From the NCBI GenBank assembly GCA_910589075.1, contig CAJUSK010000008.1, positions 1 through 64,000 of the forward strand: 64,000 nt of DNA, in the 5' to 3' direction. The position numbers were made by a program, and so were the translations under genes. The stretch is from an uncultured Lachnospiraceae bacterium (lineage in GTDB: Bacteria > Bacillota > Clostridia > Lachnospirales > Lachnospiraceae). Positions 26,219 to 34,747 of the stretch are shown here, piece by piece (position 1 is the first letter of the stretch; each line of letters starts with the position of its first letter). A model generated the notes under the pieces. It saw only the letters and a program-made list of their open reading frames with translations, was not told where the DNA came from and ran no database searches.

Positions 26219-26923
26219 ATGCTAAATTATATTTGGGGAAGTATGATTCTGATTGGAATTGTCTATGGCTCGCTGACGGGCCATATGGCGGAAGTGACAA
26301 ATGCGGCGTTGGATTCGTCCAGAGAGGCAGTCAATTTGTGTATTACCATGATTGGCGTGATGGCATTCTGGATGGGGCTGATGGAAATTGCAGAGAAAGC
26401 GGGACTGATTGACAAATGGACAAAGGCAATCAGTCCCTTTGTTTCGTTTATGTTTCCCCATATTCCCAAAGGGCATATGGCAAGGAAATATATATCCACC
26501 AATATGATTGCAAACGTACTGGGCCTGGGCTGGGCCTGTACACCGGCAGGCTTGAAGGCTATGGAGGAATTGGCGAAGTTGGAGGAAGAGAGGGGGAATC
26601 CGGGGTATTTGTCTGCGGATAGGGTTGCAGGAAGCCATAGCAAGGAGAGGGCAGTGGGATATGGCAGAGGAAGCATCGCCGATGGTTTGGAAGGCACGGG
26701 TGAAAAGAAGGGGAAACGGGAGCGGGTTGCAAGCAATGAGATGTGTACGTTTTTGATTTTGAATATTTCTTCCTTGCAGTTGATACCGGTGAATATGATT
26801 GCTTACCGGCAGCAGTACGGGAGCGTGAATCCGGCGGGAATTATCGGGCCGGCGATTATGGCGACGTTTGTGAGTACGGCAGTGGCGGTCTTATTTTGTA
26901 AAATAATGGATAAAAGCAGGTAA
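26219..26923 (+). CDS. spmA: spore maturation protein A
   Basis: A 234-residue membrane protein of the nucleoside-recognition (Gate) family, matching SpmA, which works with SpmB in spore core dehydration. Conserved parts are MIGVMAFWMGLMEIAEKAG, the Met/Pro/Gly-rich middle, and ASNEMCTFLILNISSLQLIPVN near the end. Between AMEELAKLEEE (about 114-124) and ASNEMC lies a long charged linker that is longer than in Bacillus SpmA (about 196 residues in all). The last third is duplicated, with a different linker each time, at 30073-30465 and 34288-34623. Its partner spmB is 11.4 kb downstream. Confidence 0.9.
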   Translation: MLNYIWGSMILIGIVYGSLTGHMAEVTNAALDSSREAVNLCITMIGVMAFWMGLMEIAEKAGLIDKWTKAISPFVSFMFPHIPKGHMARKYISTNMIANVLGLGWACTPAGLKAMEELAKLEEERGNPGYLSADRVAGSHSKERAVGYGRGSIADGLEGTGEKKGKRERVASNEMCTFLILNISSLQLIPVNMIAYRQQYGSVNPAGIIGPAIMATFVSTAVAVLFCKIMDKSR

Positions 26924-27133
26924 TGTAAAGTTTATGGTTCTTATCATATTCTTAACAGAGGTAAAGTGTTTGCCAGAAAATACATGGAATAGATAATTTA
27001 TATAATTCGTGCAAAATGTCAATTGTATTCGCTTCTTATTTTTGGTAATATTATACAAAACATACTGTGTTTTATTCTAAAAATACAGAAACAAATTTAT
27101 ATACATAATAAAAATGAAAATATTGAGGTGTTT

Positions 27134-29055
27134 ATGTCGAAATTAGAATACAATGAACATTATTTTGGAACTGCAAATCCCCATATATATGGTAATGATG
27201 AGTTGCGAGAACCACAAATACAGGGATATTATAAGGTATATGAGCATTTTATTGTAAGAAACAAAAAGAATACACATGCAATCGTTGTACTTCCGACAGG
27301 AGTCGGAAAAACTGGTTTAATGGGGTTGCTGCCATTTCATATTTGCGAGGGCAGATCATTAATAATCACACCTCAGCTTACAATTAAAGATACTGTGGTT
27401 GATTCGTTAGATCCAGAGAATCCGGAAAGTTTTTGGTATAAAAGAAAAATATTTGACAGGATTGATGACCCCCCCCCACTTTGGTAGAGTTTTCGGGCGG
27501 TATGAAAAATGAGATTTTGGATGCAGCAAATATAGTAGTTTTAAATATCCATAAATTACAGGCAAGGCTTACAAAATCGCCTTTGAACTATTTGCCTAAA
27601 GATTATTTTGATATGATTATTATTGATGAGGCACACCATTCAACTGCAAATACATGGGTTGAAACTATTAATCATTTCGACAAAGCTAAAATTGTCAAAT
27701 TGACTGGAACGCCAATTCGAACGGATGGCGTGGAGTTGGCTGGCGAACTGGTGTACAAATATAAATTAAGCCAGGCTATGGCAAAAGGGTATGTTAAATC
27801 TCTTAGAAATATAGAATATATACCAGAGCAGTTACTACTGACAATTGATAAAGACGAAACAAAACAATATACTGTGGAACAGTTATTAGAGTTAGGATTA
27901 CGTGATGAGGATTGGATAAGGCGTTCGGTAGCTTTTTCCAAGGAGTGTTCAGAAAGCGTTGTAAAGGAGAGCATTAAGCTATTAGAGAATAAAAGAAGAG
28001 ACACATCTAAAGTTCCTCATAAAATTATAGCAGTGGCATGTAGTATTGATCATGCAGAAGAAATAAAACAACTATACATAGAAAATGGGTACAGGGCAGA
28101 AGTTATACATAGTAAGCAAATGCCAGAAAAACAAGATGAAACAAAACAAAATATAGAAAATCATCGTTTAGATGTTATCATCCATGTGGCAATGCTTGGT
28201 GAGGGTTATGACCATCCCTACCTTAGTATTGCAGCTATATTTAGACCATTTAGAAGTGAACTTCCATATGAGCAATTTATAGGTAGAGTTTTAAGGGTCA
28301 TTCCAGAGGAGGAAGCTGAGAAAACAGATGATAATATAGCGGATATTGTATCGCATCATAATTTGCAATTAGCAGACCTTTGGGAAAAGTATAAAGTAGA
28401 GCTACAAGAAAGCGAAGTAATTAAACATTTACAGGAAGAAAATTTTTTGGATGATAGCGGTAATCCGTCCGAAGGAAATTCTTCAGGAACAAGTGCAGAT
28501 ATAATACCGCTTGGGCTTGCAAAAGAACAAGGAACGGGTACTTTAACGACAGATACATATCTAAACACTGAACTAATAAAAAAACAAAAAGAGGAAGAGA
28601 AGAAGCAAAAAGAAAGTATTGATAAATTGCAGGAATTGCTTCACATTGACTACGAACAGGCACTGGCGATCTATAACCAAACAAGGACTAAAGATACTGC
28701 ATTATTTAAACGTCCGGATTTGTATTTTGCTAACAGGAAGAAAAGTCTTGATGATCAGATAAGGGAGATATTAGTTCCGCAATTAATTACTAGGTTTCAT
28801 ATAAATCAGTCAGAAAAGAATTTAGCAAATTGTCGCTTGTTTCATGGAAAATATGCTTGGATAAAAACTAAAGCATCTGATAATGGAGCGATGTTGGCTA
28901 TGTATTTTAACACATATTTACGGAATACAGTTGGAAAGAAACGCGAAGAATGGAAAGTGACAGATTTTGATATAGCTTTTGAAAAGCTGATGATTGCAGA
29001 AGAATTTGTTGAAAAGGTACTGAGTGAGTATTTACATTTAGATAATGACGATTGA
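27134..29055 (+). pseudogene. DEAH-box helicase, split by a frameshift at a run of nine C
   Basis: A superfamily 2 helicase of about 640 residues. LPTGVGKTG (Walker A) lies in the first frame, which stops at 27487. DEAHHST (motif II), LTGTPIRTDG (motif III) and IGRVLRV (motif VI) lie in the second frame, read from 27481. The break is at nine consecutive C (27469-27477); seven or ten C would restore one frame reading DDPPTLVEF. The C-terminal 200 residues are not recognised. ATG 27134 has GAGGTG five bases upstream. The gene is much more AT-rich than the flanking genes. It resembles restriction or defence helicases; its target is unknown. Confidence 0.75.
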
Positions 29056-29074
29056 TGATTTAGGAGGAACAGTT

Positions 29075-29400
29075 ATGGATGCTTACATTAAGAAAATTTA
29101 TGATATGTTATATTCCCCAATTATATCACCCTATAATTTATTGGAAAATGCAAAGCTTGATAATTACAGTTATGTGAAATATTATAAAAATAAAATAGGG
29201 TTAGTAGCTGAAATGCAATGTGTAATTCCAGGTGAAGGTGAGAGGGTATTTTTTACCAGTTTGATAAAAAAGATTATTTACAAGTAATTTATGAAGGAAT
29301 AATTGAAAAAAGGAACATTATATTCTCCAGAGAAGAAGCAGTACTTTCAGCTAAAGAGGAGTATTTTTCAAATAAATCAATATTTGAGGATATTTGTTAA
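29075..29400 (+). pseudogene. small unknown protein, frameshifted at a run of six T
   Basis: Read from ATG 29075 (AGGAGG upstream), the frame stops at 29287 after 70 residues. If the T-run at 29249-29254 had one more T, the frame would continue with a sensible sequence (YQFDKKDYLQVIYEG) to a stop at 29400, about 108 residues. The family is not recognised. It directly follows the helicase and probably belongs to the same module. Confidence 0.55.
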
Positions 29401-29403
29401 TTT

Positions 29404-29440
29404 AAAGAGCATTTCGGCTAATAATCTGAAATGCTCTTTT
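29404..29440 (+). terminator. terminator after the helicase module
   Basis: AAAGAGCATTTC and GAAATGCTCTTTT form a 10-12 bp stem followed by T. It can work in either direction. Confidence 0.85.
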
Positions 29441-29505
29441 CCATATTGGAAGAAGATACAATTTGAAACAAGATTTTTTCTGAAATTGATTTTGGAGGGA
29501 ATACT

Positions 29506-29979
29506 TTGAGTGAAAGCGAATTGATTGGGAAGGTACATTCAGCAGTTTATCACCAATGCCAACAGCAGGGATATGCAACTCCTGTTGACGTGCTTATTGA
29601 TGTGGGGGTGTTGCCAAAACAGAAATATGAGGATTGGCGTTATGGGAAAGTTCCATATTTAGAACAGGTCTGTACTTGTAATCTCAAAAAACTTTCTTTT
29701 ATTATGAGCCAGATTCGGAAGTATGCAGCGAAATCAAATTTGAAACCGTCTTTTTGCTATTATAAGCAATGGGAAACAAAAAAGAAAGGCGGACGGGGAA
29801 GAAAACCGATAATCCCACTTCGGTTTAGTAAAAGCGGCAAGGGAGATATTGAGAGGGCATATGCTACGCACTTTGTAGATGCGAAGCGGATAGAACAGAT
29901 CAAGCAGAGCAAAAAGGCAAGTCAGGATATGGTGGAGTCACCAGAGGACAATTTGAGCCGGGAAAGGAAATATTTGTAA
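29506..29979 (+). CDS. small basic protein of unknown function
   Basis: A 157-residue, Lys/Arg-rich, soluble protein that I recall only as a conserved Firmicute hypothetical. It has two Cys-containing helices (CTCNLKKLSF) and a basic middle (KKKGGRGRKP) suggesting nucleic-acid binding. The start is TTG with GGAGGG upstream. It lies between the helicase module and the first extra spmA 3' copy, so it is part of payload 1 or of the putative element's own machinery. It does not show recombinase motifs. Confidence 0.6.
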   Translation: MSESELIGKVHSAVYHQCQQQGYATPVDVLIDVGVLPKQKYEDWRYGKVPYLEQVCTCNLKKLSFIMSQIRKYAAKSNLKPSFCYYKQWETKKKGGRGRKPIIPLRFSKSGKGDIERAYATHFVDAKRIEQIKQSKKASQDMVESPEDNLSRERKYL

Positions 29980-30046
29980 GCTGGTGGCGTAAATATAAGA
30001 AAAAGGGCAGAAAACGACATAAAATCCCCTATTTAAAAAATTTTTT

Positions 30047-30115
30047 CAAAAAGTTCGTGTCATTAACTTGACACAAGGGGGCTCAGAGCGATGGAGGAAC
30101 TGGCGAAGCTGGAGG
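30047..30115 (+). repeat. spmA-associated 69-bp border, copy 1
   Basis: Identical to 34262-34330 except one base just before the ATG (30090). It contains GTGTCA (30057-30062), six bases, and TGACAC (30069-30074). It ends inside the spmA homology (AMEELAKLE). Similarity of the two copies extends weakly upstream to about 30029. It is a candidate recombination site or element end. Confidence 0.75.
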
Positions 30116-30465
30116 GGGAGAGAGGCATGCCAGGGTATGTGCAGGAAGGCAGAAATGGCAAACGAAGTTGGGAGGCAGTGGGAGGCGTTGCCGGCAAAGG
30201 CGGAAGAAGTACGACGGACGTATCGGGGACTGAAGACAGAGGGAAAGGAAAGCGGGAACGCATCGCAAGCAATGAGATGTGTACGTTTTTGATATTGAAT
30301 ATTTCTTCCCTGCAGTTGATACCTGTGAATATGATCGCTTACCGGCAGCAGTATGGCAGTGTGAACCCGGCGGGGATTATCGCGCCGGCGATCGTGGCCA
30401 CGTTTGTGAGTACGCTGACGGCGGTGGTGTATTGTAAGGGGAAGGATAGGAAGCGGAGAATCTAA
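30073..30465 (+). pseudogene. displaced 3' fragment of spmA, copy 1
   Basis: The frame reads T-R-G-L-R-A-M-E-E-L-A-K-L, matching spmA codons from about 108 on, and an in-frame TAA lies just upstream of the homology (30064-30066). From ATG 30091 it encodes 124 residues with the conserved NEMCTFLILNISSLQLIPVN part but a linker unrelated to that in the full gene. It lacks the N-terminal membrane half, so it is not a complete SpmA. AAGGGGG nine bases before the ATG could allow translation. Confidence 0.8.
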
Positions 30466-30637
30466 ATGGTGAAAAGATTAATACGGGAGGAAGACGGACA
30501 GTATAATCGGTTGTTAACATCAGATATTGTAGGAAATTTTAAATCTTATGCTTGGATGATATTGAAAGTATTATTTGCAAAAATACAGGTATAACATGCA
30601 TATATGTATATGGGCAGACAATTTAGCCAATAATTAT

Positions 30638-30666
30638 TTGACGAGGGATAATTATGCCAGTATAAT
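30638..30666 (+). promoter_or_regulatory. promoter of the DUF262/ATPase operon
   Basis: TTGACG (30638-30643), a 17-base spacer and TATAAT (30661-30666). It lies 70 bases before the first gene of payload 2. The rest of 30466-30735 shows no gene. Confidence 0.75.
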
Positions 30667-30735
30667 AAAGATAAAAAGATTTGTGTGGTATTTTGCGTAG
30701 AAGAGATTTTGAAATACGATAAGAGGTAAAATATA

Positions 30736-32106
30736 ATGAAGTATTCGCAAAGTGAGATTGAAAAATTGGTAATTCATTTGACAGATAATAATAATGTAAT
30801 TTATGTCTTCCCGTTGGAGCGGCAAAATAATGGCGATTCTATTATTTGGAGATTTCAAGATGAACAATTTGAAATTGAGATTATAACAGACAAAGAAATT
30901 AGAATGACTAAACTGGTAAAAAAGAGCGATACAATAATAGAATCTGAAGAAGAGATTTGCCAAAAGTTTGCGGATTCGGCGTTTGAAACTAAAATGAATC
31001 AGTTGATTAATATGGAAGATGGTTTTGATGATGCAGATGAGGAAGAAAGGAATGAAGACGTAAAATATAATCCATATAATCCTAAGTTAATACGTGTAGA
31101 CACAAAACCCTTTTCTATCAAGCAGATAAACGAAATGATTGAAGATGAGGATATTGATCTTTCACCGGACTTTCAGAGAGGTTTTGTGTGGAATGATATC
31201 ACAAGAAAATCAAGATTAATAGAATCTCTGCTATTAAGAATTCCTATTCCGGTTTTTTATTTTGCGCAGGATGGGGAAGGAAAATTTCAGGTTGTGGATG
31301 GAGTGCAGAGATTAACGGTCATCAGTTCTTTTATGAAAAATGAGTTCAGACTGAAAAATCTGGAATATTTGGTAGAATGCAATGGTAAATATTTTAAAAA
31401 AGAAAATGCCAAATCAGATTGTCTTGAAGATATGTATGTGAGACGTATAGAGCAAACACAATTGTTTATAAATGTAATAGATCCTCAGACTCCGGGTAAG
31501 GTTAAATATGATATTTTTAAGAGGATTAATACAGGTGGAAAAGTGCTGAACGCCCAGGAAATTAGAAATTGCTTGGCAAATGCGCAAACAAGAGAGTTTT
31601 TACATGAATTATCTGGATCTGAACATTTTCTTCATGCTACCAGAAAAAGTATAAACGGCGCGAGAATGGCAGATGATGAGTTGGTTTTGCGGTTTATAGC
31701 TTTTTATCTGATAGATCATAAAGTGATAACAAATGAATATAAAGGAGGAATGGATGATCTGTTAGATGATACGGTAGATGTGTTGAATATTTTAGAGGTG
31801 GAAAAATTTAAAGAAATAAGGCAGCATTTTTTCCAAGCCATGGATAATGCGTTTTATTTATTTGAGGATAAAGCGTTCAGAAAAGCAAATTACGTAAACA
31901 AGTCGCTTTTCTTAGGCATTTCCAGAGCGCTCTGCGACATTACGCCAGATCGCATTCAGGAAAAAGATAAAGACAAGATAGCAAGTCAGGTACAGGCGGC
32001 GATTAACGATAACGTAGAATTTAGGAACGCTTTGTCTATGGCAACGAATGATGCCAGAAATGTGAAACTTGTTTATGATACTGTAAAAAAGATAATAGGA
32101 GAGTAA
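30736..32106 (+). CDS. DUF262 (GmrSD N-terminal/ParB-like) protein
   Basis: A 456-residue protein. Residues about 120-250 match DUF262: LSPDFQRGFVW, then ESLLLRIPIPVFYF and DGVQRLT at 188-194 (usually DGQQRLT). DUF262 is the ParB-like NTPase module of type IV restriction enzymes such as GmrSD, but the usual C-terminal DUF1524 HNH nuclease is missing here. The N-terminal 110 residues are acidic and unrecognised. AGAGG precedes the ATG. It leads a tight three-gene operon with an ATPase and an unknown protein; a role in anti-phage defence is inferred. Confidence 0.8.
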   Translation: MKYSQSEIEKLVIHLTDNNNVIYVFPLERQNNGDSIIWRFQDEQFEIEIITDKEIRMTKLVKKSDTIIESEEEICQKFADSAFETKMNQLINMEDGFDDADEEERNEDVKYNPYNPKLIRVDTKPFSIKQINEMIEDEDIDLSPDFQRGFVWNDITRKSRLIESLLLRIPIPVFYFAQDGEGKFQVVDGVQRLTVISSFMKNEFRLKNLEYLVECNGKYFKKENAKSDCLEDMYVRRIEQTQLFINVIDPQTPGKVKYDIFKRINTGGKVLNAQEIRNCLANAQTREFLHELSGSEHFLHATRKSINGARMADDELVLRFIAFYLIDHKVITNEYKGGMDDLLDDTVDVLNILEVEKFKEIRQHFFQAMDNAFYLFEDKAFRKANYVNKSLFLGISRALCDITPDRIQEKDKDKIASQVQAAINDNVEFRNALSMATNDARNVKLVYDTVKKIIGE

Positions 32107-32109
32107 ATA

Positions 32110-33234
32110 ATGCATCGGGAACTTACTATAGAGAATTTCAAATGCTTTTCAGAAAAAACGAAAGTCAAATTAGGAAAAATAACTGTTTGTCTGGGAAGTA
32201 ATTCGGTTGGAAAATCGTCTGTGATTCAGGCATGTATTTTATTGAGACAGATATATGAGCAGGCAATGATCTTTAAGGATACACTGGTGAAAGAATATAA
32301 TGTTCGATTGAATGATGTATATGGATTACAGCTGGGAGATGCAGAACATATTAAGTCTTCTAAAAGCAGCGAGGATATTTGTTTGAGAATAGATGGATAT
32401 GAATTTATCCTTAGTTCGAATAGCAAAAGTCCAATGGAGATGATTGTCCAGAATAGATATGATATTGCAAAAATGTCATCAGAAAAAGGACTGTTTTCAA
32501 AAGGGTTTTATTATTTAAATGCAGAAAGAAAGGGACCAAGAAACTATCAGACGATTGATTCCAAATTGGTGGATAATTGTGGTGTGTATGGTGAAAATAC
32601 AGTACATTTATTGAGTGTACTTGGAACTCGCAAAGTGGAAGACTTAAGATGCTTTAGCATGGATAAGGGTAAAAAGGTCAATACATTTGGCAAGCAAGTA
32701 GAATATTGGATGGATTATGTGATACCGGGTATTGAAATAAATGCGGACGACATGACAGATTTAAGAATTAGCAGAATGAGTCTGAGGCAGTCGGCACTGG
32801 ATACAGGCTTTTTGTCACCATATAATTTTGGATTTGGGATATCATATGTTCTTCCAATTATTTTGACAGGTTTGATGGCAGAGAGCGGTAGTGTTTTTCT
32901 TGTAGAAAATCCAGAAGCACATCTTCATCCAAAGGGACAGTCGCATATAGGATATTTTTTAGCCAATATGGCGTTGGTCGGACTTCAGGTCATAGTAGAA
33001 ACTCACAGTGAACATGTGCTAAACGGAATCAGGATTGCTGCCCTAAAAAATGCGATGAAGCCAGAAGATATAAGTGTTAATTTCTTTTCTGTTGATTCAA
33101 ATGAAAGGAATACAAACCATAAAGTTGAAAACATTGGTCTAAACGAAAGAATGGATTTGGAAACGTGGCCGGAAGGTTTTCTGGATCAGGAGGAAGAGGA
33201 TTTAAGAACGCTTAGAGAACTTAGGAGAAGGTGA
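32110..33234 (+). CDS. AAA ATPase with DUF3696-type C-terminus
   Basis: A 374-residue SMC/ABC-like ATPase. Walker A is GSNSVGKSS at 29-37. The signature region is around FGFGISYVLPI, Walker B is VFLVENPEAHLHP, and a THSEH switch histidine follows (ETHSEHVLNGI). The C-terminus ending WPEGFLDQEEEDL matches the DUF3696 family. Such ATPases act as sensors or motors in several defence modules. It starts three bases after the DUF262 gene and overlaps the next gene. Confidence 0.85.
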   Translation: MHRELTIENFKCFSEKTKVKLGKITVCLGSNSVGKSSVIQACILLRQIYEQAMIFKDTLVKEYNVRLNDVYGLQLGDAEHIKSSKSSEDICLRIDGYEFILSSNSKSPMEMIVQNRYDIAKMSSEKGLFSKGFYYLNAERKGPRNYQTIDSKLVDNCGVYGENTVHLLSVLGTRKVEDLRCFSMDKGKKVNTFGKQVEYWMDYVIPGIEINADDMTDLRISRMSLRQSALDTGFLSPYNFGFGISYVLPIILTGLMAESGSVFLVENPEAHLHPKGQSHIGYFLANMALVGLQVIVETHSEHVLNGIRIAALKNAMKPEDISVNFFSVDSNERNTNHKVENIGLNERMDLETWPEGFLDQEEEDLRTLRELRRR

Positions 33235-34079
33235 TGGAGAAGGCAATACTGTGGGAAAAAGAAATTGAAAAAGATTTTGCGAAAGCATCCGAAAATCAGT
33301 TGGATGATTTCTTGGAGTTGGTACGGTTTGTTCAAAAAAATGGAATCCAAAATGTGATATGTAAAAGTACATTAGACAAAGCGGAACTTTGGGAATGGCT
33401 CTATTCCAAGGAGCAAATTGAACTGAACGATATAAAAAGGGAACTGTCCAGGCGCTTGGAAAAGGCGGAGTGCAAGGAAGAAGGGGAATATGCAGAATTT
33501 TTGGGGAAAATAGGAAAGCTACTTGCTATTAAGGTATTATTGCTGTCGTTTAAAGGAGAGAGCGTTTATTACATATCAACGATAGCGGAGTATTATGCCA
33601 GTATAAGGAATTATTTGGCGTTAGAAAAGAAGGATGATTTTTGTAACGATTTGCAGGAATGCTTTCCGAATATATTTTTTGTGGAGGGAATAGAGACAAC
33701 TGTAAATACACTAAATAGAAAGTTTGAAGATATGCGAGAAGAAATTATAGAGCATTTAGTTTGCATTAATGATTACTATAGAAAATTTAGTGATATGTTG
33801 GAAAATCATAAATCATACCGGGAGATTGCAAAACAGTTTTTTGCTGATACAGGGATTGACTGCTCGCCACAGGCGGGAAGAGAAAAAGTGCAGGCGTTAA
33901 AGGAGACACGAATAAATGAAGTAACAGGGCAAGAAGAAACAATAGTTTGTGAATTGCATACAAAGTTCAAAACATTTAATATTGATAAGGAGAAGCAGGA
34001 CAGAATTTATTTTTTCCCAGGGAACCCGGGGATATTGGGTGGAAGGATTATTGTAAAGCATATTGGGGCACATTTGTAA
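33234..34079 (+). CDS. unknown protein coupled to DUF262/ATPase
   Basis: A 281-residue protein of no recognised family. It is mainly helical and charged, with a distinct C-terminus: residues DRIYFFPGNPG, then GRIIVKHIGAHL, with Gly, Lys and His that could be catalytic. Its start (ATG 33234) overlaps the ATPase stop, with AGGAG six bases upstream, so the two are translated together. By position it is the likely effector or partner of the module, but nothing in the sequence proves nuclease or other activity. Confidence 0.7.
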   Translation: MEKAILWEKEIEKDFAKASENQLDDFLELVRFVQKNGIQNVICKSTLDKAELWEWLYSKEQIELNDIKRELSRRLEKAECKEEGEYAEFLGKIGKLLAIKVLLLSFKGESVYYISTIAEYYASIRNYLALEKKDDFCNDLQECFPNIFFVEGIETTVNTLNRKFEDMREEIIEHLVCINDYYRKFSDMLENHKSYREIAKQFFADTGIDCSPQAGREKVQALKETRINEVTGQEETIVCELHTKFKTFNIDKEKQDRIYFFPGNPGILGGRIIVKHIGAHL

Positions 34080-34183
34080 GATTAGGGTTCTATTTATGAG
34101 GCGAGTTGGTGGAATCCCTTTGATTTTTAATTTGCTGTTGGTTTAGGATTTTTGCAATCAATCTGAATCCATTAAGAATTTAA

Positions 34184-34220
34184 CAGGAGCTTTGACAGTG
34201 ATGTTGAGGCTCTTGTTTTT
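34184..34220 (+). terminator. probable terminator of payload 2
   Basis: CAGGAGC and GCTCTTG form a 7-bp stem with one wobble, followed by TTTTT. The loop is long. The rest of 34080-34261 shows no gene. Confidence 0.55.
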
Positions 34221-34261
34221 ATGCTTCACTATGTTCAAAAATTGCTATTTATAAATTTCTA

Positions 34262-34330
34262 CAAAAAGTTCGTGTCATTAACTTGACACAAGGGGGCTCA
34301 GAGCCATGGAGGAACTGGCGAAGCTGGAGG
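34262..34330 (+). repeat. spmA-associated 69-bp border, copy 2
   Basis: 68 of 69 bases match 30047-30115. GTGTCA (34272-34277) and TGACAC (34284-34289) are conserved. Weak similarity runs upstream to about 34245. Confidence 0.75.
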
Positions 34331-34623
34331 CGGAGCGGGGCAATCCGGAATATCTGAGCGAGAAAACGGGACTAAAAAGAGGGCATCAGGGCGTAGAGAC
34401 ACCGGTGAGCAGGAAGCGAAGTGCCAGCAGGGAGATGTGTGTTTTTTTAATTTTGAATATTTCATCTTTACAATTAATCCCGGTTAATATGATCGCATAT
34501 CGAAGTCAGTATGGGAGCGTTCATCCGGCGGTTATCATTGCACCGGCGATTTTAGCCACAGCAATCAGTACGGTGGCAGGGATTCTGTTTTGTAAGATGA
34601 TGGATAGGAAGCGGAGAGTTTGA
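34288..34623 (+). pseudogene. displaced 3' fragment of spmA, copy 2
   Basis: It encodes the same entry T-R-G-L-R-A-M-E-E-L-A-K-L, then a third, shorter linker and the conserved EMCVFLILNISSLQLIPVN part. From ATG 34306 it gives 105 residues. Downstream of the border it is clearly diverged from both other copies and is more AT-rich. Only this copy runs into a terminator (34610-34640), which fits it being the oldest, original 3' end. Confidence 0.8.
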
Positions 34624-34640
34624 TGCTCTTCGCTTTTTTT
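34610..34640 (+). terminator. terminator at the end of spmA fragment 2
   Basis: AGCGGAGAG and CTCTTCGCT form a 9-bp stem with one wobble, followed by a run of T. It overlaps the stop codon. Confidence 0.8.
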
Positions 34641-34672
34641 GACAGGGAAATGGCTGTGAAAGAAGAAAGTTA

Positions 34673-34701
34673 TTGAGAAAAAGATTGAATTCGTGTATAC
34701 T
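34673..34701 (+). promoter_or_regulatory. promoter of the ATPase/DUF4276 pair
   Basis: TTGAGA (34673-34678), a 17-base spacer and TATACT (34696-34701), 46 bases before the ATPase start. Confidence 0.65.
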
Positions 34702-34747
34702 TTGAAAGACAAGGCATGATAATTCGGGCAGTTTTGAGGTATTGAGG

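Noticed and set aside
29303..29509. Separate 68-codon TTG-start gene after the small unknown gene
   Set aside because: It is out of frame with the protein-like continuation of the frameshifted gene, runs across the terminator at 29404 and has no ribosome site.
29506..29979. 157-residue protein as the recombinase of the spmA element
   Set aside because: No tyrosine or serine recombinase motifs are visible, and no similar gene accompanies the second spmA fragment.
34696..34710. TATACTTTGAAAGACAA as a fourth FabT operator
   Set aside because: Only the left half-site matches; the right half TCAAA is missing. It is better explained as the -10 of the ATPase promoter.
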